Shown piece after piece: positions 1 to 9,508 of a stretch of DNA of 64,000 nt. A program made the position numbers and the translations under genes. The stretch is from an uncultured Roseateles sp. (lineage in GTDB: Bacteria > Pseudomonadota > Gammaproteobacteria > Burkholderiales > Burkholderiaceae_C), in assembly GCF_963422335.1 (NCBI RefSeq), contig NZ_OY729424.1, positions 3,534,001 to 3,598,000 on the forward strand. The letters are read 5' to 3'. The first letter of the stretch is position 1; the number at the start of each line of letters is the position of its first letter. The notes under the pieces are model-generated. The model ran no database searches. It saw nothing but the letters and a program-made list of their open reading frames with translations, and was not told the origin of the DNA.

Positions 1-243
1 ATCCCGTTCAACCCGTTTCCGGCTTCGGGCCTGAAACGCAGTTCGCGCGAACGCGTCACGGCCTTTGCCAAGATCCTGCAGGATGCGGGCCTGATCACCA
101 CGGTGCGCAAAACCCGCGGCGACGATATCGACGCTGCCTGTGGTCAACTCGCGGGTGAGGTACAAGACCGAACCCGTGCGCACATCCGCATGGTGCGAGC
201 CCCGGTGAAGGCGCCGGGAACAGAACAAAACAGTCCCCAGTGA
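1..243 (+). CDS. rlmN: 23S rRNA (adenine-C2)-methyltransferase RlmN, C-terminal fragment (gene starts before the window)
   Basis: Frame 1 is open from the first base and ends at TGA 241-243, giving the last 80 residues of a protein. They begin IPFNPFPASGLKRS and contain TTVRKTRGDDIDAACGQL, the conserved C-terminal end of RlmN. This radical SAM enzyme methylates C2 of A2503 in 23S rRNA and of A37 in some tRNAs. The catalytic CxxxCxxC cluster and the active-site cysteines lie upstream of the window. pilF follows directly, as is usual in Burkholderiales. Identification is firm although only a fragment is present. Confidence 0.93.
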   Translation: MPFNPFPASGLKRSSRERVTAFAKILQDAGLITTVRKTRGDDIDAACGQLAGEVQDRTRAHIRMVRAPVKAPGTEQNSPQ

Positions 244-284
244 GCGCTTCGCGGCGCTGGCTGAGCGATTTGAGAGAGGCGGCA

Positions 285-1091
285 ATGAGCGGTTGTTGGC
301 AATGGCGTTTGTGTTGGGTCCTGGCTGTGGCCATGGGCCTGTCGGCCTGCGGCACTGCGGGCATGGGCGGCTCCACCGTGGGCCCGCAGATCCGCACCGA
401 ATCCGATCAGACCGACAATGATCGCCGCGCCAAGGTGCGGCTGGAGTTGGCCGAGGGCTATTTCTCGCGCGGCCAGTACACGACCGCGTTGGACGAGGTC
501 AAGCAGGCCTTTGCCGCCAAACCCGAACTGATTGAAGGCTACAACCTGCGCGGCCTGATCTATGCCGCGATGGGCGAAGACGCGCTGGCCGAGGACAGCT
601 TCCGCCGCGCGCTGGCCATCAATGGCCGTGATGCCGACGCCTTGCACAACTACGGCTGGTTCCTGTGCCAGCAGCAGCGCTGGGCAGCCGCCACGGCGCA
701 GTTTGATCTGGCCATCGCGCTGCCGCAGTACCGCGGCGTGCCTCGCACCCTGCTGACCAAGGGCGTGTGCCAGGCCCGCGCCGGCCAGTGGCTGGAGGCC
801 GAGGGTACTTTGCTGCGCGCCTTCGAGCTCGACCCGGCCAGCCCGGCGGTGACGGTCAACCTGGCCGAGGTGCTGTACCGCCGTGACGACCTGGACCGCG
901 CCCGCTTCTACATCCGCCGCGTCAACAGCCAGGCCGAGTTGCTCAGCGCCCAGACCCTGTGGCTGGCGCTGCGCATCGAACGCAAGCTGGGCAACACCCA
1001 GTCGGTGCGCGAGTTGGGCGATCAAATGCTGAAACGATTCCCTAGATCCCAAGAGGCCCAGGCCTTCGAGAATGGACGATTTGATGACTGA
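285..1091 (+). CDS. pilF: Type IV pilus biogenesis/stability lipoprotein PilF (PilW), TPR protein
   Basis: A 268-residue TPR lipoprotein, the pilotin-type factor that helps the PilQ secretin assemble in the outer membrane. I chose ATG 285 because a purine-rich GAGAGAGG site precedes it and because it gives a clean lipoprotein signal with lipobox LSAC and Cys22. An in-frame start at 240 would add 15 non-signal residues. Helical TPR units run from about residue 50 to 250, for example AEGYFSRGQYTTALDEVKQA and NLRGLIYAAMGEDALAEDSF. The gene follows rlmN and overlaps rodZ by 20 bp, the standard Burkholderiales order, so co-transcription is likely. Confidence 0.9.
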   Translation: MSGCWQWRLCWVLAVAMGLSACGTAGMGGSTVGPQIRTESDQTDNDRRAKVRLELAEGYFSRGQYTTALDEVKQAFAAKPELIEGYNLRGLIYAAMGEDALAEDSFRRALAINGRDADALHNYGWFLCQQQRWAAATAQFDLAIALPQYRGVPRTLLTKGVCQARAGQWLEAEGTLLRAFELDPASPAVTVNLAEVLYRRDDLDRARFYIRRVNSQAELLSAQTLWLALRIERKLGNTQSVRELGDQMLKRFPRSQEAQAFENGRFDD

Positions 1092-2004
1092 GGATTCCGG
1101 CCTGCCCGTGCCGCCGCCCCCGGCCGAAGTGCCTCGTACGGCCGGCGCCTTGCTGCGCCAGGCCCGCCAGGCCAAGGGCCTGCATATCGCAGCGCTGGCG
1201 GCCTCGCTGAAGGTGCCGCAGCGCAAGCTCGAGGCGCTCGAGGCCGACCGCCACGAGGAGTTGCTGGATGCCACCTTCGCCCGCGCGCTGGCCCAGACCA
1301 TGTGCCGTTCGCTGAAGGTCGATCCCGCGCCGGTGCTGGCCCTGCTGCCCCATGCCGTGGACCCGGCGCTGGACCGCGTCGCCCAGGGGCTGAACCAGCC
1401 CTTCCGCGAGCGTCCGGGCCGTGAGGAGCCTCAGTCTTGGGCCTGGCTGAAGCGGCCCGGGCCGCTGGCGGCCATCGGCCTGCTGATTGCCGCGGCGGCC
1501 GTCTATCTGGCGCCCAGTGGCCTGTGGAGCGGCCTGGGGCAGGGCGAGGGTGCGGCCACGCCCAGCGCCGCAGCATCGGAGGCCGCCTTCCCGCCCGCCA
1601 CCGCCAGCTCGGGCCCGGCTGCCGGCGAGACGGTTGTCGAGGCCGCGCCGGCGCCGCTGCTGAGCGCGCCTGCGGCGGCTTCGGCTGCTCCGCTGAGCTT
1701 GAGCACGCCGACCACGGCTGCGCCAGCCGTGGTGGCCGCGCCGCCTCCGGTCGCAGCCGCCGCCGGCAACGGCCCGCTGCGCCTGAGCGCCCGCGCCCAG
1801 ACCTGGGTCGAGGTGCGCGATGCCAATGACCAGATGCTGGCCAACCGCACCTTGGAAAGCGGCGAGCAACTGGTGCTCGACGGCGCCATGCCGCTCAAGA
1901 TCAAGATCGGCAATGCGGCCGGTGCCGAGGTCCAGTTCCGCGGCCAGCCGGTGGACCTGAGCACGCGCGCGGTCAACAACGTGGCCCGCTTTGAACTCAA
2001 GTAA
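1072..2004 (+). CDS. rodZ: Cytoskeleton protein RodZ-like, N-terminal helix-turn-helix and C-terminal DUF4115 domain
   Basis: 310 residues. An Xre-like helix-turn-helix (about residues 22-90, LLRQARQAKGLHIAALAASL) is followed by a membrane segment at about 130-147, a long Ala/Pro/Ser-rich linker (about 150-240), and a C-terminal beta domain with the RodZ/DUF4115 pattern (WVEVRDANDQ, LKIKIGNAAGAEV). RodZ ties MreB filaments to the membrane and sets rod shape. The start lies inside the end of pilF; ATG 1084 is an alternative start. The low-complexity linker is normal for the family. The neighbours pilF and ispG support the call. Confidence 0.88.
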   Translation: MDDLMTEDSGLPVPPPPAEVPRTAGALLRQARQAKGLHIAALAASLKVPQRKLEALEADRHEELLDATFARALAQTMCRSLKVDPAPVLALLPHAVDPALDRVAQGLNQPFRERPGREEPQSWAWLKRPGPLAAIGLLIAAAAVYLAPSGLWSGLGQGEGAATPSAAASEAAFPPATASSGPAAGETVVEAAPAPLLSAPAAASAAPLSLSTPTTAAPAVVAAPPPVAAAAGNGPLRLSARAQTWVEVRDANDQMLANRTLESGEQLVLDGAMPLKIKIGNAAGAEVQFRGQPVDLSTRAVNNVARFELK

Positions 2005-2012
2005 TCCTCAGA

Positions 2013-3317
<1,305 letters not shown>

Positions 3318-3323
3318 GATTGC

Positions 3324-4634
3324 ATGACTGAACAGAAGAAGCTGCCGCTGCTGCAAGCGGTCAAGGGCATGAACGACATCCTGCCGCCGGAATCGGCGCG
3401 CTGGGAGTGGCTGGAGGAGAAGATGCGCAGCGTGCTGCATCGCTACGGCTACCAGAACGTGCGCACGCCCATCGTCGAGCCGACCGCACTGTTCGTGCGC
3501 GGCATCGGCGAGGTGACCGACATCGTCGAGAAGGAGATGTATGCCTTCGAAGACCGTGCGGACAAGCACGGCCAGGCCGAGCACCTGGCCCTGCGCCCCG
3601 AGATGACGGCCGGCGTGGTGCGCGCAATGACCGAGCATTCCTTTCTGCGTGACTCCGGCCGCCGCCTGTACTACTTTGGCGCGATGTTCCGCCGCGAGAA
3701 GCCGCAGAAGGGCCGCTACCGCCAGTTCCACCAGATGGGCATCGAGGCGCTGGGCTTTGCCGGCCCCGATGTGGACGCCGAGGTCATCCTGCTGGGCAAC
3801 CGCCTGCTGCGCGAGCTGGGCCTGGTCGACGGTGAGCATTTCCATCTGGAGCTGAACTGCCTGGGCGAGGCCGATGAGCGCCGCGCCCACCGCGAGGCCT
3901 TGATCGCCCACCTCGAGCAGCACATCGACCTGCTCGACGAGGACGGCAAGCGTCGCCTGCACACCAATCCGCTGCGCGTGCTCGACACCAAGAACCCGGC
4001 GCTGCAGGACATGGCCAATGCGGCTCCGAAGCTGCTGGACTTCCTGGGCGAGGCCTCGCTGGCCCACTTCAACGGCGTGCGCGCCATCCTCGATGCGGCC
4101 GGTGTCGCCTACCGCATCAACCCCCGCCTGGTGCGCGGCCTGGACTACTACAACCTGACCGTGTTCGAGTGGGTGACCGACAAGCTCGGCTCCCAGGGCA
4201 CGGTCTGCGGCGGCGGGCGCTATGACGGCCTGATCGAGCAGCTGGGCGGCAAGCCTGCGCCGGCGGTCGGCTTCGGCATGGGCATGGAGCGCATGCTGCT
4301 GCTGCTGGAGGAGGTCGGCGTGCCCGTGCCTCAGCAGGCGCCCACCGTATATGCCATCGTGCCCAGCGCGGCGGTGCTGCCCCAGGTCTTCGTCGTGCTG
4401 GAGGCGCTGCGCGCCGCCGGCGTGTCGGTGCAGATGCACCCGGGCCAGTCCGGCATGAAATCGCAGTTCAAGAAGGCCGATGGCAGCGGCGCCTCGTGGG
4501 CGCTGATCTTCGGCGATGACGAGGTGGCCCAGGGCCTGGTGGCCGTCAAGCATCTGCGCGATGCCACCGTGGCCCAGACCACCAAGGCCCTGTCCGACGT
4601 GTCAAGCTGGGCCTCCGGGCTCCTCCGCGCATAA
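3324..4634 (+). CDS. hisS: Histidine--tRNA ligase
   Basis: 436 residues, a class II aminoacyl-tRNA synthetase that charges tRNA-His. Class II features are visible: ALRPEMTAGVVRAM with the motif 2 region FGAMFRREKPQKGRYRQFHQ, the histidine-specific motifs GLDYYNLTVFEWV and CGGGRYDGL, and motif 3 GFGMGMERM. The anticodon-binding domain occupies about residues 335-436. It starts 6 bp after ispG, and yfgM follows after 38 bp, so all sit in one transcription unit. Do not confuse it with the paralogue HisZ at 11995, which lacks the tRNA-binding domain. Confidence 0.97.
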   Translation: MTEQKKLPLLQAVKGMNDILPPESARWEWLEEKMRSVLHRYGYQNVRTPIVEPTALFVRGIGEVTDIVEKEMYAFEDRADKHGQAEHLALRPEMTAGVVRAMTEHSFLRDSGRRLYYFGAMFRREKPQKGRYRQFHQMGIEALGFAGPDVDAEVILLGNRLLRELGLVDGEHFHLELNCLGEADERRAHREALIAHLEQHIDLLDEDGKRRLHTNPLRVLDTKNPALQDMANAAPKLLDFLGEASLAHFNGVRAILDAAGVAYRINPRLVRGLDYYNLTVFEWVTDKLGSQGTVCGGGRYDGLIEQLGGKPAPAVGFGMGMERMLLLLEEVGVPVPQQAPTVYAIVPSAAVLPQVFVVLEALRAAGVSVQMHPGQSGMKSQFKKADGSGASWALIFGDDEVAQGLVAVKHLRDATVAQTTKALSDVSSWASGLLRA

Positions 4635-4672
4635 TCCCCGCTTTCCCTTTCTCTCTACCCACACACAGTCTC

Positions 4673-5356
4673 ATGGCGTCCCATCTCGATCTTGAAGAAC
4701 AGGAACAGCTAGACCAGCTGAAGGCCTTCTGGAAGCAGTACGGCAATCTCATCACCTGGCTGATCACCCTGGTGCTGGCCGCCTATGCGGGCTGGATGGG
4801 CTGGAACTGGTGGCAGCGCGACCAGGCCGTCAAGGCCGCCGCGATGTACGACGAACTCGACCGCGCCGCCGCCACCGGTGAGGCCGACAAGGCCGGCCGT
4901 GTGTTCGCCGACATGAAGGAGCGCTTCCCGCGCACCGTGTTCACCCAGCAGGGCGCCTTGCTGGCGGCCAAGGTGCAGTACGAAAAAGGTCAGGCCGAGG
5001 CGGCCCGTACCACCTTGACCTGGGTGGCCGACAACGCCGGTGAAGACGAATACCGCTCGCTGGCCCAGCTCCGCCTGGCCGGCCTGCTGTTCGACGCCAA
5101 GCAGTTCGATGCCGCGCTGAAGGCACTGGATGCCGTCAAGGGCAAGGATTTCGAGGCCCTGGCCGCAGACCGCCGCGGTGACATCCTGGTCGCCCAGGGC
5201 AAGGGCGACGAAGCCAAGATCCAGTATCAGAAGGCCTACGACACGATGGAGAAGACTCTGGACTACCGCCGTTTGATTGAAGCCAAGCTGGGTGGCTTGG
5301 GTGTGCAGGCCGATGGGGGCGCCGCCAAGGCTGCCGCCGCAGGAGCGTCGAAGTGA
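4673..5356 (+). CDS. yfgM: YfgM-like SecYEG translocon accessory protein (TPR, inner membrane)
   Basis: 227 residues: a short cytoplasmic N-terminus rich in Glu/Leu, one membrane segment at about residues 25-47 (ITWLITLVLAAYAGWMGW), then a periplasmic TPR-like helical domain. This is the YfgM layout. In E. coli YfgM associates with SecYEG and PpiD and helps pass secreted proteins to periplasmic chaperones. The gene sits between hisS and bamB as in many proteobacteria. Its TGA shares one base with the ATG of bamB (TGATG), which indicates translational coupling. The upstream Shine-Dalgarno site is weak. Confidence 0.88.
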   Translation: MASHLDLEEQEQLDQLKAFWKQYGNLITWLITLVLAAYAGWMGWNWWQRDQAVKAAAMYDELDRAAATGEADKAGRVFADMKERFPRTVFTQQGALLAAKVQYEKGQAEAARTTLTWVADNAGEDEYRSLAQLRLAGLLFDAKQFDAALKALDAVKGKDFEALAADRRGDILVAQGKGDEAKIQYQKAYDTMEKTLDYRRLIEAKLGGLGVQADGGAAKAAAAGASK

Positions 5357-6498
5357 TGCGCGCCGGCAAGTCGCCCTCTGTGCGCCTGGCCTTGAGCCTG
5401 GGTCTGGCCGCAGCCTTGCTGGGCGGCTGCTCTATTTTCAGCAGCTCCAGCAAGAGCAAGCCCACCCCGCTTGAAACCCTGACGCCCCAGATCGCCGGCC
5501 GTGTGGTCTGGAACCAGCGCCTGGACAGCGTCAAGTTCCCGCTCGCACCAGCCGTCGTGAGCGGCAATTTTATCGTCGCCGGCAGCGATGGCACGGTGAC
5601 GGCCCTGGCGGCGGCCACCGGCCAGACCGTCTGGCGTGTGCAGGTCGGCGAGGCCATCAGCGCCGGTGTCGGCAGCGATGGCCGCTTCTCGGCCGTCGTC
5701 ACCCGCAACAACGACCTGGTGGTGATGGACGGCGAGCGCGTGCTGTGGCGCAAGCCGATCGGCGCGCCGGTCAGCACCCCGCCGCTGGTGGCTGGCGAGC
5801 GTGTGTTCGTGCAGCGTGTGGACCGTGTCGTCCAGGCCTTCGATGCGCTGGACGGCCGCAAGGTCTTTGACCTGCGCCGCCCCGGCGAGGCACTGACACT
5901 GGCCCAGGCCGGCGTGCTGGCCAGCTACAAGGACACCCTGGTGGCCGGCCTCGGTCCGCGCCTGACCGGCCTGGATCCGCTCAATGGCAATGTGCGTTGG
6001 GAGGCCGCCGTGGCCAATCCGCGCGGCACCAACGAGGTCGAGCGTCTGTCCGATGTGCTGGGCCCGGTCGTTCGCGCCGGTGAAACCATCTGCGTGCGTG
6101 CCTTCCAATCGGCCGTGGGCTGCGTCAATGCCGAACGTGGCACGGCGCTGTGGACGCGCAATGTCGGCGGTACCGACGCCATCGGCGGCGACGCCCAAGC
6201 GATCTATGGCGCCGATGGCAGTGACCGCATCACCGCCTGGAAGACCGCCACCGGCGACGTGATCTGGACCGCCGAGCAGTTCCTGCACCGTGACCTGAGC
6301 GCTCCGCTGGTGCTGGGCAACACGGTCTTGTTTGGTGACTTTGAAGGCCAGGTGCACTTTCTCGCCCGCGACACGGGCAAAACCCAGCTGCGCGTGGCCA
6401 CCGATGGTTCGGCCATCGTCGGCCGGCCGGTGGCCTCGGGCACAACCGTGCTGGTCGTGACGCGCAATGGCGGCTTGTTCGCCCTGCGTCCGGAATAA
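5356..6498 (+). CDS. bamB: Outer membrane protein assembly factor BamB (lipoprotein, beta-propeller)
   Basis: 380 residues from ATG 5356. The signal peptide ends in lipobox LGGC with Cys25. The rest is a PQQ-type beta-propeller with repeated blade strands such as GSDGTVTALAAATGQTVWRV and DFEGQVHFLARDTGKTQLRV. BamB is a lipoprotein of the BAM complex that supports folding of outer-membrane proteins; the central subunit bamA is at 29713 in this window. A GTG one codon upstream is possible but less likely, since the ATG overlaps the yfgM stop. der follows after 10 bp. Confidence 0.94.
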   Translation: MRAGKSPSVRLALSLGLAAALLGGCSIFSSSSKSKPTPLETLTPQIAGRVVWNQRLDSVKFPLAPAVVSGNFIVAGSDGTVTALAAATGQTVWRVQVGEAISAGVGSDGRFSAVVTRNNDLVVMDGERVLWRKPIGAPVSTPPLVAGERVFVQRVDRVVQAFDALDGRKVFDLRRPGEALTLAQAGVLASYKDTLVAGLGPRLTGLDPLNGNVRWEAAVANPRGTNEVERLSDVLGPVVRAGETICVRAFQSAVGCVNAERGTALWTRNVGGTDAIGGDAQAIYGADGSDRITAWKTATGDVIWTAEQFLHRDLSAPLVLGNTVLFGDFEGQVHFLARDTGKTQLRVATDGSAIVGRPVASGTTVLVVTRNGGLFALRPE

Positions 6499-6508
6499 AC
6501 AGGATTAC

Positions 6509-7843
6509 ATGAAGCCAGTTATCGCCCTGGTGGGCCGCCCGAATGTGGGCAAGTCCACGCTGTTCAACCGCATGACCAAGAGCCGCGACGCGATCGTGGC
6601 CGATTTTGCGGGCCTGACCCGCGACCGCCACTACGGTGACGGCCGCCTGGGCGACCGTGAGTTCATCGTCGTGGACACCGGCGGCTTCGAGCCGACCAGC
6701 ACCACCGGCATCGTCAAGGAAATGGCCAAGCAGACGCGCCAGGCCGTGGCCGAGGCCGATGCGGTGATCTTTGTCGTTGACGTGCGCATGGGCCTGTCGG
6801 GCCAGGACCATGACATCGCCCGCTACCTGCGCACCGCCAACAAGCGTGTGTTCGTCGCCGTCAACAAGGCCGAGGGCATGGCCGAGTCGCCGCTGCTGGC
6901 CGAGTTCCACGAGCTGGGCATGGGCGACCCGATACCGATCTCCTCCGCCCACGGCCAGGGCATACGCAGCCTGCTGGACACGGTGCTCGACAGCTTCGAC
7001 TATCCCGAGGAAGACGAGGAAGCGGCCGATGACGGCGCGATCCGCCTGGCCGTCGCCGGCCGCCCGAATGTCGGCAAGAGCACGCTGATCAACACCTGGC
7101 TGGGCGAAGAGCGGCTGATCGCCTTCGACATGCCCGGCACGACGCGCGACGCGATCTCCGTGCCCTTCGAGCATGACGGCAAGCAGTTCAAGCTGATCGA
7201 CACCGCAGGCCTGCGCCGCAAGGGCAAGGTCTTCGAGGCGATCGAGAAATTCTCGGTCGTGAAGACGCTGCAGGCCATCTCGGATGCGAACGTCGTCGTG
7301 CTGCTGCTGGACGCGACCCAGGGCGTGACCGACCAGGACGCCCACATCGCCGGCTACATCCTCGACAGCGGTCGCGCCGTCGTGATGGCGATCAACAAAT
7401 GGGACGCCATCGACAGCTACCAGCGCCAGATGCTGGAGCGTTCGATCGAGCAGCGCCTGGCCTTTCTGAAGTTCGCCCCGCTGCTGCAGATCTCGGCGCT
7501 GAAGCGCCAGGGCCTGGGTCCGCTGTGGAAGGCCATCGCCGACGCCCACGCCTCGGCCACCAAGAAGATGACCACGCCGGTGCTGACGCGCCTGATCCTG
7601 GAGGCCGTCCAGCACCAGACCCCGAAAAAGGTCGGCCACTTCCGGCCCAAGCTGCGCTATGCCCACCAGGGCGGCATGAACCCGCCGCTGGTCGTCATCC
7701 ACGGCAATTCGCTGGCGGGGGTGACGGAGAGCTACAAGCGCTTCCTCGAAGCGCGCATCCGTGCCCACTACAAGCTGGTGGGCACGCCGTTGAAGATCGA
7801 GTTGCGTTCCTCGGAGAATCCCTTCGATCCAAAAGGATCGTGA
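6509..7843 (+). CDS. der: Ribosome biogenesis GTPase Der (EngA)
   Basis: 444 residues from ATG 6509, which follows a CAGGA site; an upstream in-frame start would add 14 unrelated residues. Der is recognised by its two tandem GTPase domains. Each has a P-loop GRPNVGKS (about residues 8-15 and 184-191), a DxxG motif (VVDTGGFE and LIDTAGLR) and an NKxx motif (VNKAE and INKWD). A C-terminal KH-like domain contains GNSLAGVTESYKRFLEARI. Der is required for maturation of the 50S subunit. The gene lies between bamB and hfq, as usual in beta- and gammaproteobacteria. Confidence 0.97.
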   Translation: MKPVIALVGRPNVGKSTLFNRMTKSRDAIVADFAGLTRDRHYGDGRLGDREFIVVDTGGFEPTSTTGIVKEMAKQTRQAVAEADAVIFVVDVRMGLSGQDHDIARYLRTANKRVFVAVNKAEGMAESPLLAEFHELGMGDPIPISSAHGQGIRSLLDTVLDSFDYPEEDEEAADDGAIRLAVAGRPNVGKSTLINTWLGEERLIAFDMPGTTRDAISVPFEHDGKQFKLIDTAGLRRKGKVFEAIEKFSVVKTLQAISDANVVVLLLDATQGVTDQDAHIAGYILDSGRAVVMAINKWDAIDSYQRQMLERSIEQRLAFLKFAPLLQISALKRQGLGPLWKAIADAHASATKKMTTPVLTRLILEAVQHQTPKKVGHFRPKLRYAHQGGMNPPLVVIHGNSLAGVTESYKRFLEARIRAHYKLVGTPLKIELRSSENPFDPKGS

Positions 7844-7917
7844 TCTCACGGGGGTAGAAACCCGACCCTGTGGTAACGTGCAGATCTCTCTTCACTCTTT
7901 TCAACACGGAGAATATC

Positions 7918-8163
7918 GTGAGTAACAAAGGACAACTCCTGCAAGATCCTTTCCTGAACCTGCTGCGCAAGGAGCATGTGCCGGTGTCCATCTATTTGGT
8001 CAACGGCATCAAGCTCCAAGGGCACATCGAGTCCTTCGACCAGTATGTGGTCCTGCTGCGTAACACCGTCACGCAAATGGTCTACAAGCACGCCATCTCC
8101 ACGGTGGTGCCAGGTCGGGCGGTCAATTTCCACACGGCCGAAGTTCCGGGCGAAGCGCCCTGA
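7918..8163 (+). CDS. hfq: RNA chaperone Hfq
   Basis: 81 residues from GTG 7918, the start that gives the canonical N-terminus MSNKGQLLQDPFLN. An earlier in-frame GTG at 7870 would add non-conserved residues. CACGGAGAA upstream is the ribosome site. The Sm1 region (VSIYLVNGIKLQGHIESFDQ) and the Sm2 motif YKHAIST are intact. Hfq forms a hexamer that pairs small RNAs with mRNAs. The C-terminal tail is short, as in other betaproteobacteria. The der-hfq-hflX-hflK-hflC order is conserved. A strong hairpin follows the gene. Confidence 0.97.
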   Translation: MSNKGQLLQDPFLNLLRKEHVPVSIYLVNGIKLQGHIESFDQYVVLLRNTVTQMVYKHAISTVVPGRAVNFHTAEVPGEAP

Positions 8164-8179
8164 GCCTTGAGGCCAGCCC

Positions 8180-8206
8180 GCACGGCGTGCCCCAGGGGCG
8201 CCGTGC
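8180..8206 (+). other. Hairpin between hfq and hflX
   Basis: Perfect 8-bp arms GCACGGCG and CGCCGTGC with a complementary CCC/GGG core inside. No run of T follows, so it is not a standard intrinsic terminator. It could act as an RNA stabiliser or processing site that lowers hflX expression relative to hfq. This role is an inference. Confidence 0.45.
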
Positions 8207-8236
8207 CCCAACAGCTCCCACCAGCCCACCACAACC

Positions 8237-9508
8237 TTGAGTTCTTCGCCCCCCAACACCTCGCCACTGTCTGACGACACGGCGCGGGCTATTCTTGTGG
8301 GCGTCGATTTCGGTCGCGGCGCCAGCTTCGACCCCACGCTGGACGAACTGGCCCTGCTGGCCGAGTCGGCCGGGGACTCTCCGGTGGCGCGCGTGATCGC
8401 CCGCCGCAAGGCACCCGACGCCGCGCTGTTCGTCGGTTCTGGCAAGGCCGACGAGATCAAGGCCCTGGTGCTGGGCCATCAGGCGCACACGGTGCTCTTC
8501 GATCAGGCGCTGTCGCCTGCGCAGCAGCGCAATCTGGAGCAGCACCTGGGTGTGCCGGTCGCAGACCGCACGGCGCTGATCCTCGAAATCTTCGCCGCCC
8601 GAGCCAAGAGCCATGAGGGCAAGCTGCAGGTCGAGCTGGCGCGGCTGCAATACCTGTCGACCCGCCTGGTGCGCCGCTGGAGCCATCTGGAGCGGCAAAG
8701 CGGCGGCATCGGCATGCGCGGCGGCCCGGGCGAGGCCCAGATCGAGCTGGACCGCCGCATGATTGGCGAGCGCATCAAGTCGGTCAAGGAGCGCCTGGTC
8801 AAGGTCAAGCGCCAGCGCAACACGCAGCGCCGCGCCCGTGAGCGCAACAATAATTTCAGCGTCGCCCTGGTCGGCTACACGAATGCCGGCAAGTCGACGC
8901 TGTTCAACGCCCTGGTCAAGGCCCGCGCCTATGCCGCCGACCAGCTGTTCGCCACGCTGGACACGACCACCCGCCAGCTCTATCTGGAGGAGGCCGGCCG
9001 CAGCGTGTCGCTGTCCGACACAGTGGGCTTCATCCGCGACCTGCCGCACAAGCTGGTCGAGGCCTTCCAGGCCACCTTGCGCGAGGCCACCGAGGCCGAT
9101 CTGCTGCTGCATGTGATAGACGCCGCCTCGCCGGTGCTGGACGAGCAGATGGAGGAGGTCGACCGCGTGCTGGCCGAAATCGGCGCCGACGGCATCCCGC
9201 AAATCCTCGTCTTCAACAAGCAGGACCTGCTGGAAGAGAGCCAGCGCCCGCGCGTGGCCAGCGATTGGCTGGAACTCCCGGGCGGCATCCGGGTCCAGCG
9301 GGTGTTCGTTTCCTCGCTGACCGGCGAGGGGCTGGATCTGCTACGCCGCGAGATCACCCGCACAATGCAGGAGCTGGAGGCCAAGGCGCTATTGAATAAG
9401 GCCGCCGGCCTCCCACATGATGATGTCGATCCGCGCGAGCGCATCATCGAAGAAGACTTTGACGACGACGCCGATCCGGCGACCGGAACCCAATCAACAA
9501 AGCCATGA
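8237..9508 (+). CDS. hflX: GTPase HflX, ribosome-splitting factor
   Basis: 423 residues with a TTG start at 8237. The N-terminal HflX domain contains VGSGKADEIK and FDQALSPAQQRNLEQ, followed by the glycine-rich linker GGIGMRGGPGEAQIE. The G domain shows the P-loop GYTNAGKSTLFN (about residue 213), switch II DTVGFIRDLPH and NKQD. HflX splits stalled 70S ribosomes, notably under heat stress. The last 30 residues are acidic (EEDFDDDADP). The stop overlaps the hflK start by 4 bp (ATGA), which implies coupling. Confidence 0.95.
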   Translation: MSSSPPNTSPLSDDTARAILVGVDFGRGASFDPTLDELALLAESAGDSPVARVIARRKAPDAALFVGSGKADEIKALVLGHQAHTVLFDQALSPAQQRNLEQHLGVPVADRTALILEIFAARAKSHEGKLQVELARLQYLSTRLVRRWSHLERQSGGIGMRGGPGEAQIELDRRMIGERIKSVKERLVKVKRQRNTQRRARERNNNFSVALVGYTNAGKSTLFNALVKARAYAADQLFATLDTTTRQLYLEEAGRSVSLSDTVGFIRDLPHKLVEAFQATLREATEADLLLHVIDAASPVLDEQMEEVDRVLAEIGADGIPQILVFNKQDLLEESQRPRVASDWLELPGGIRVQRVFVSSLTGEGLDLLRREITRTMQELEAKALLNKAAGLPHDDVDPRERIIEEDFDDDADPATGTQSTKP

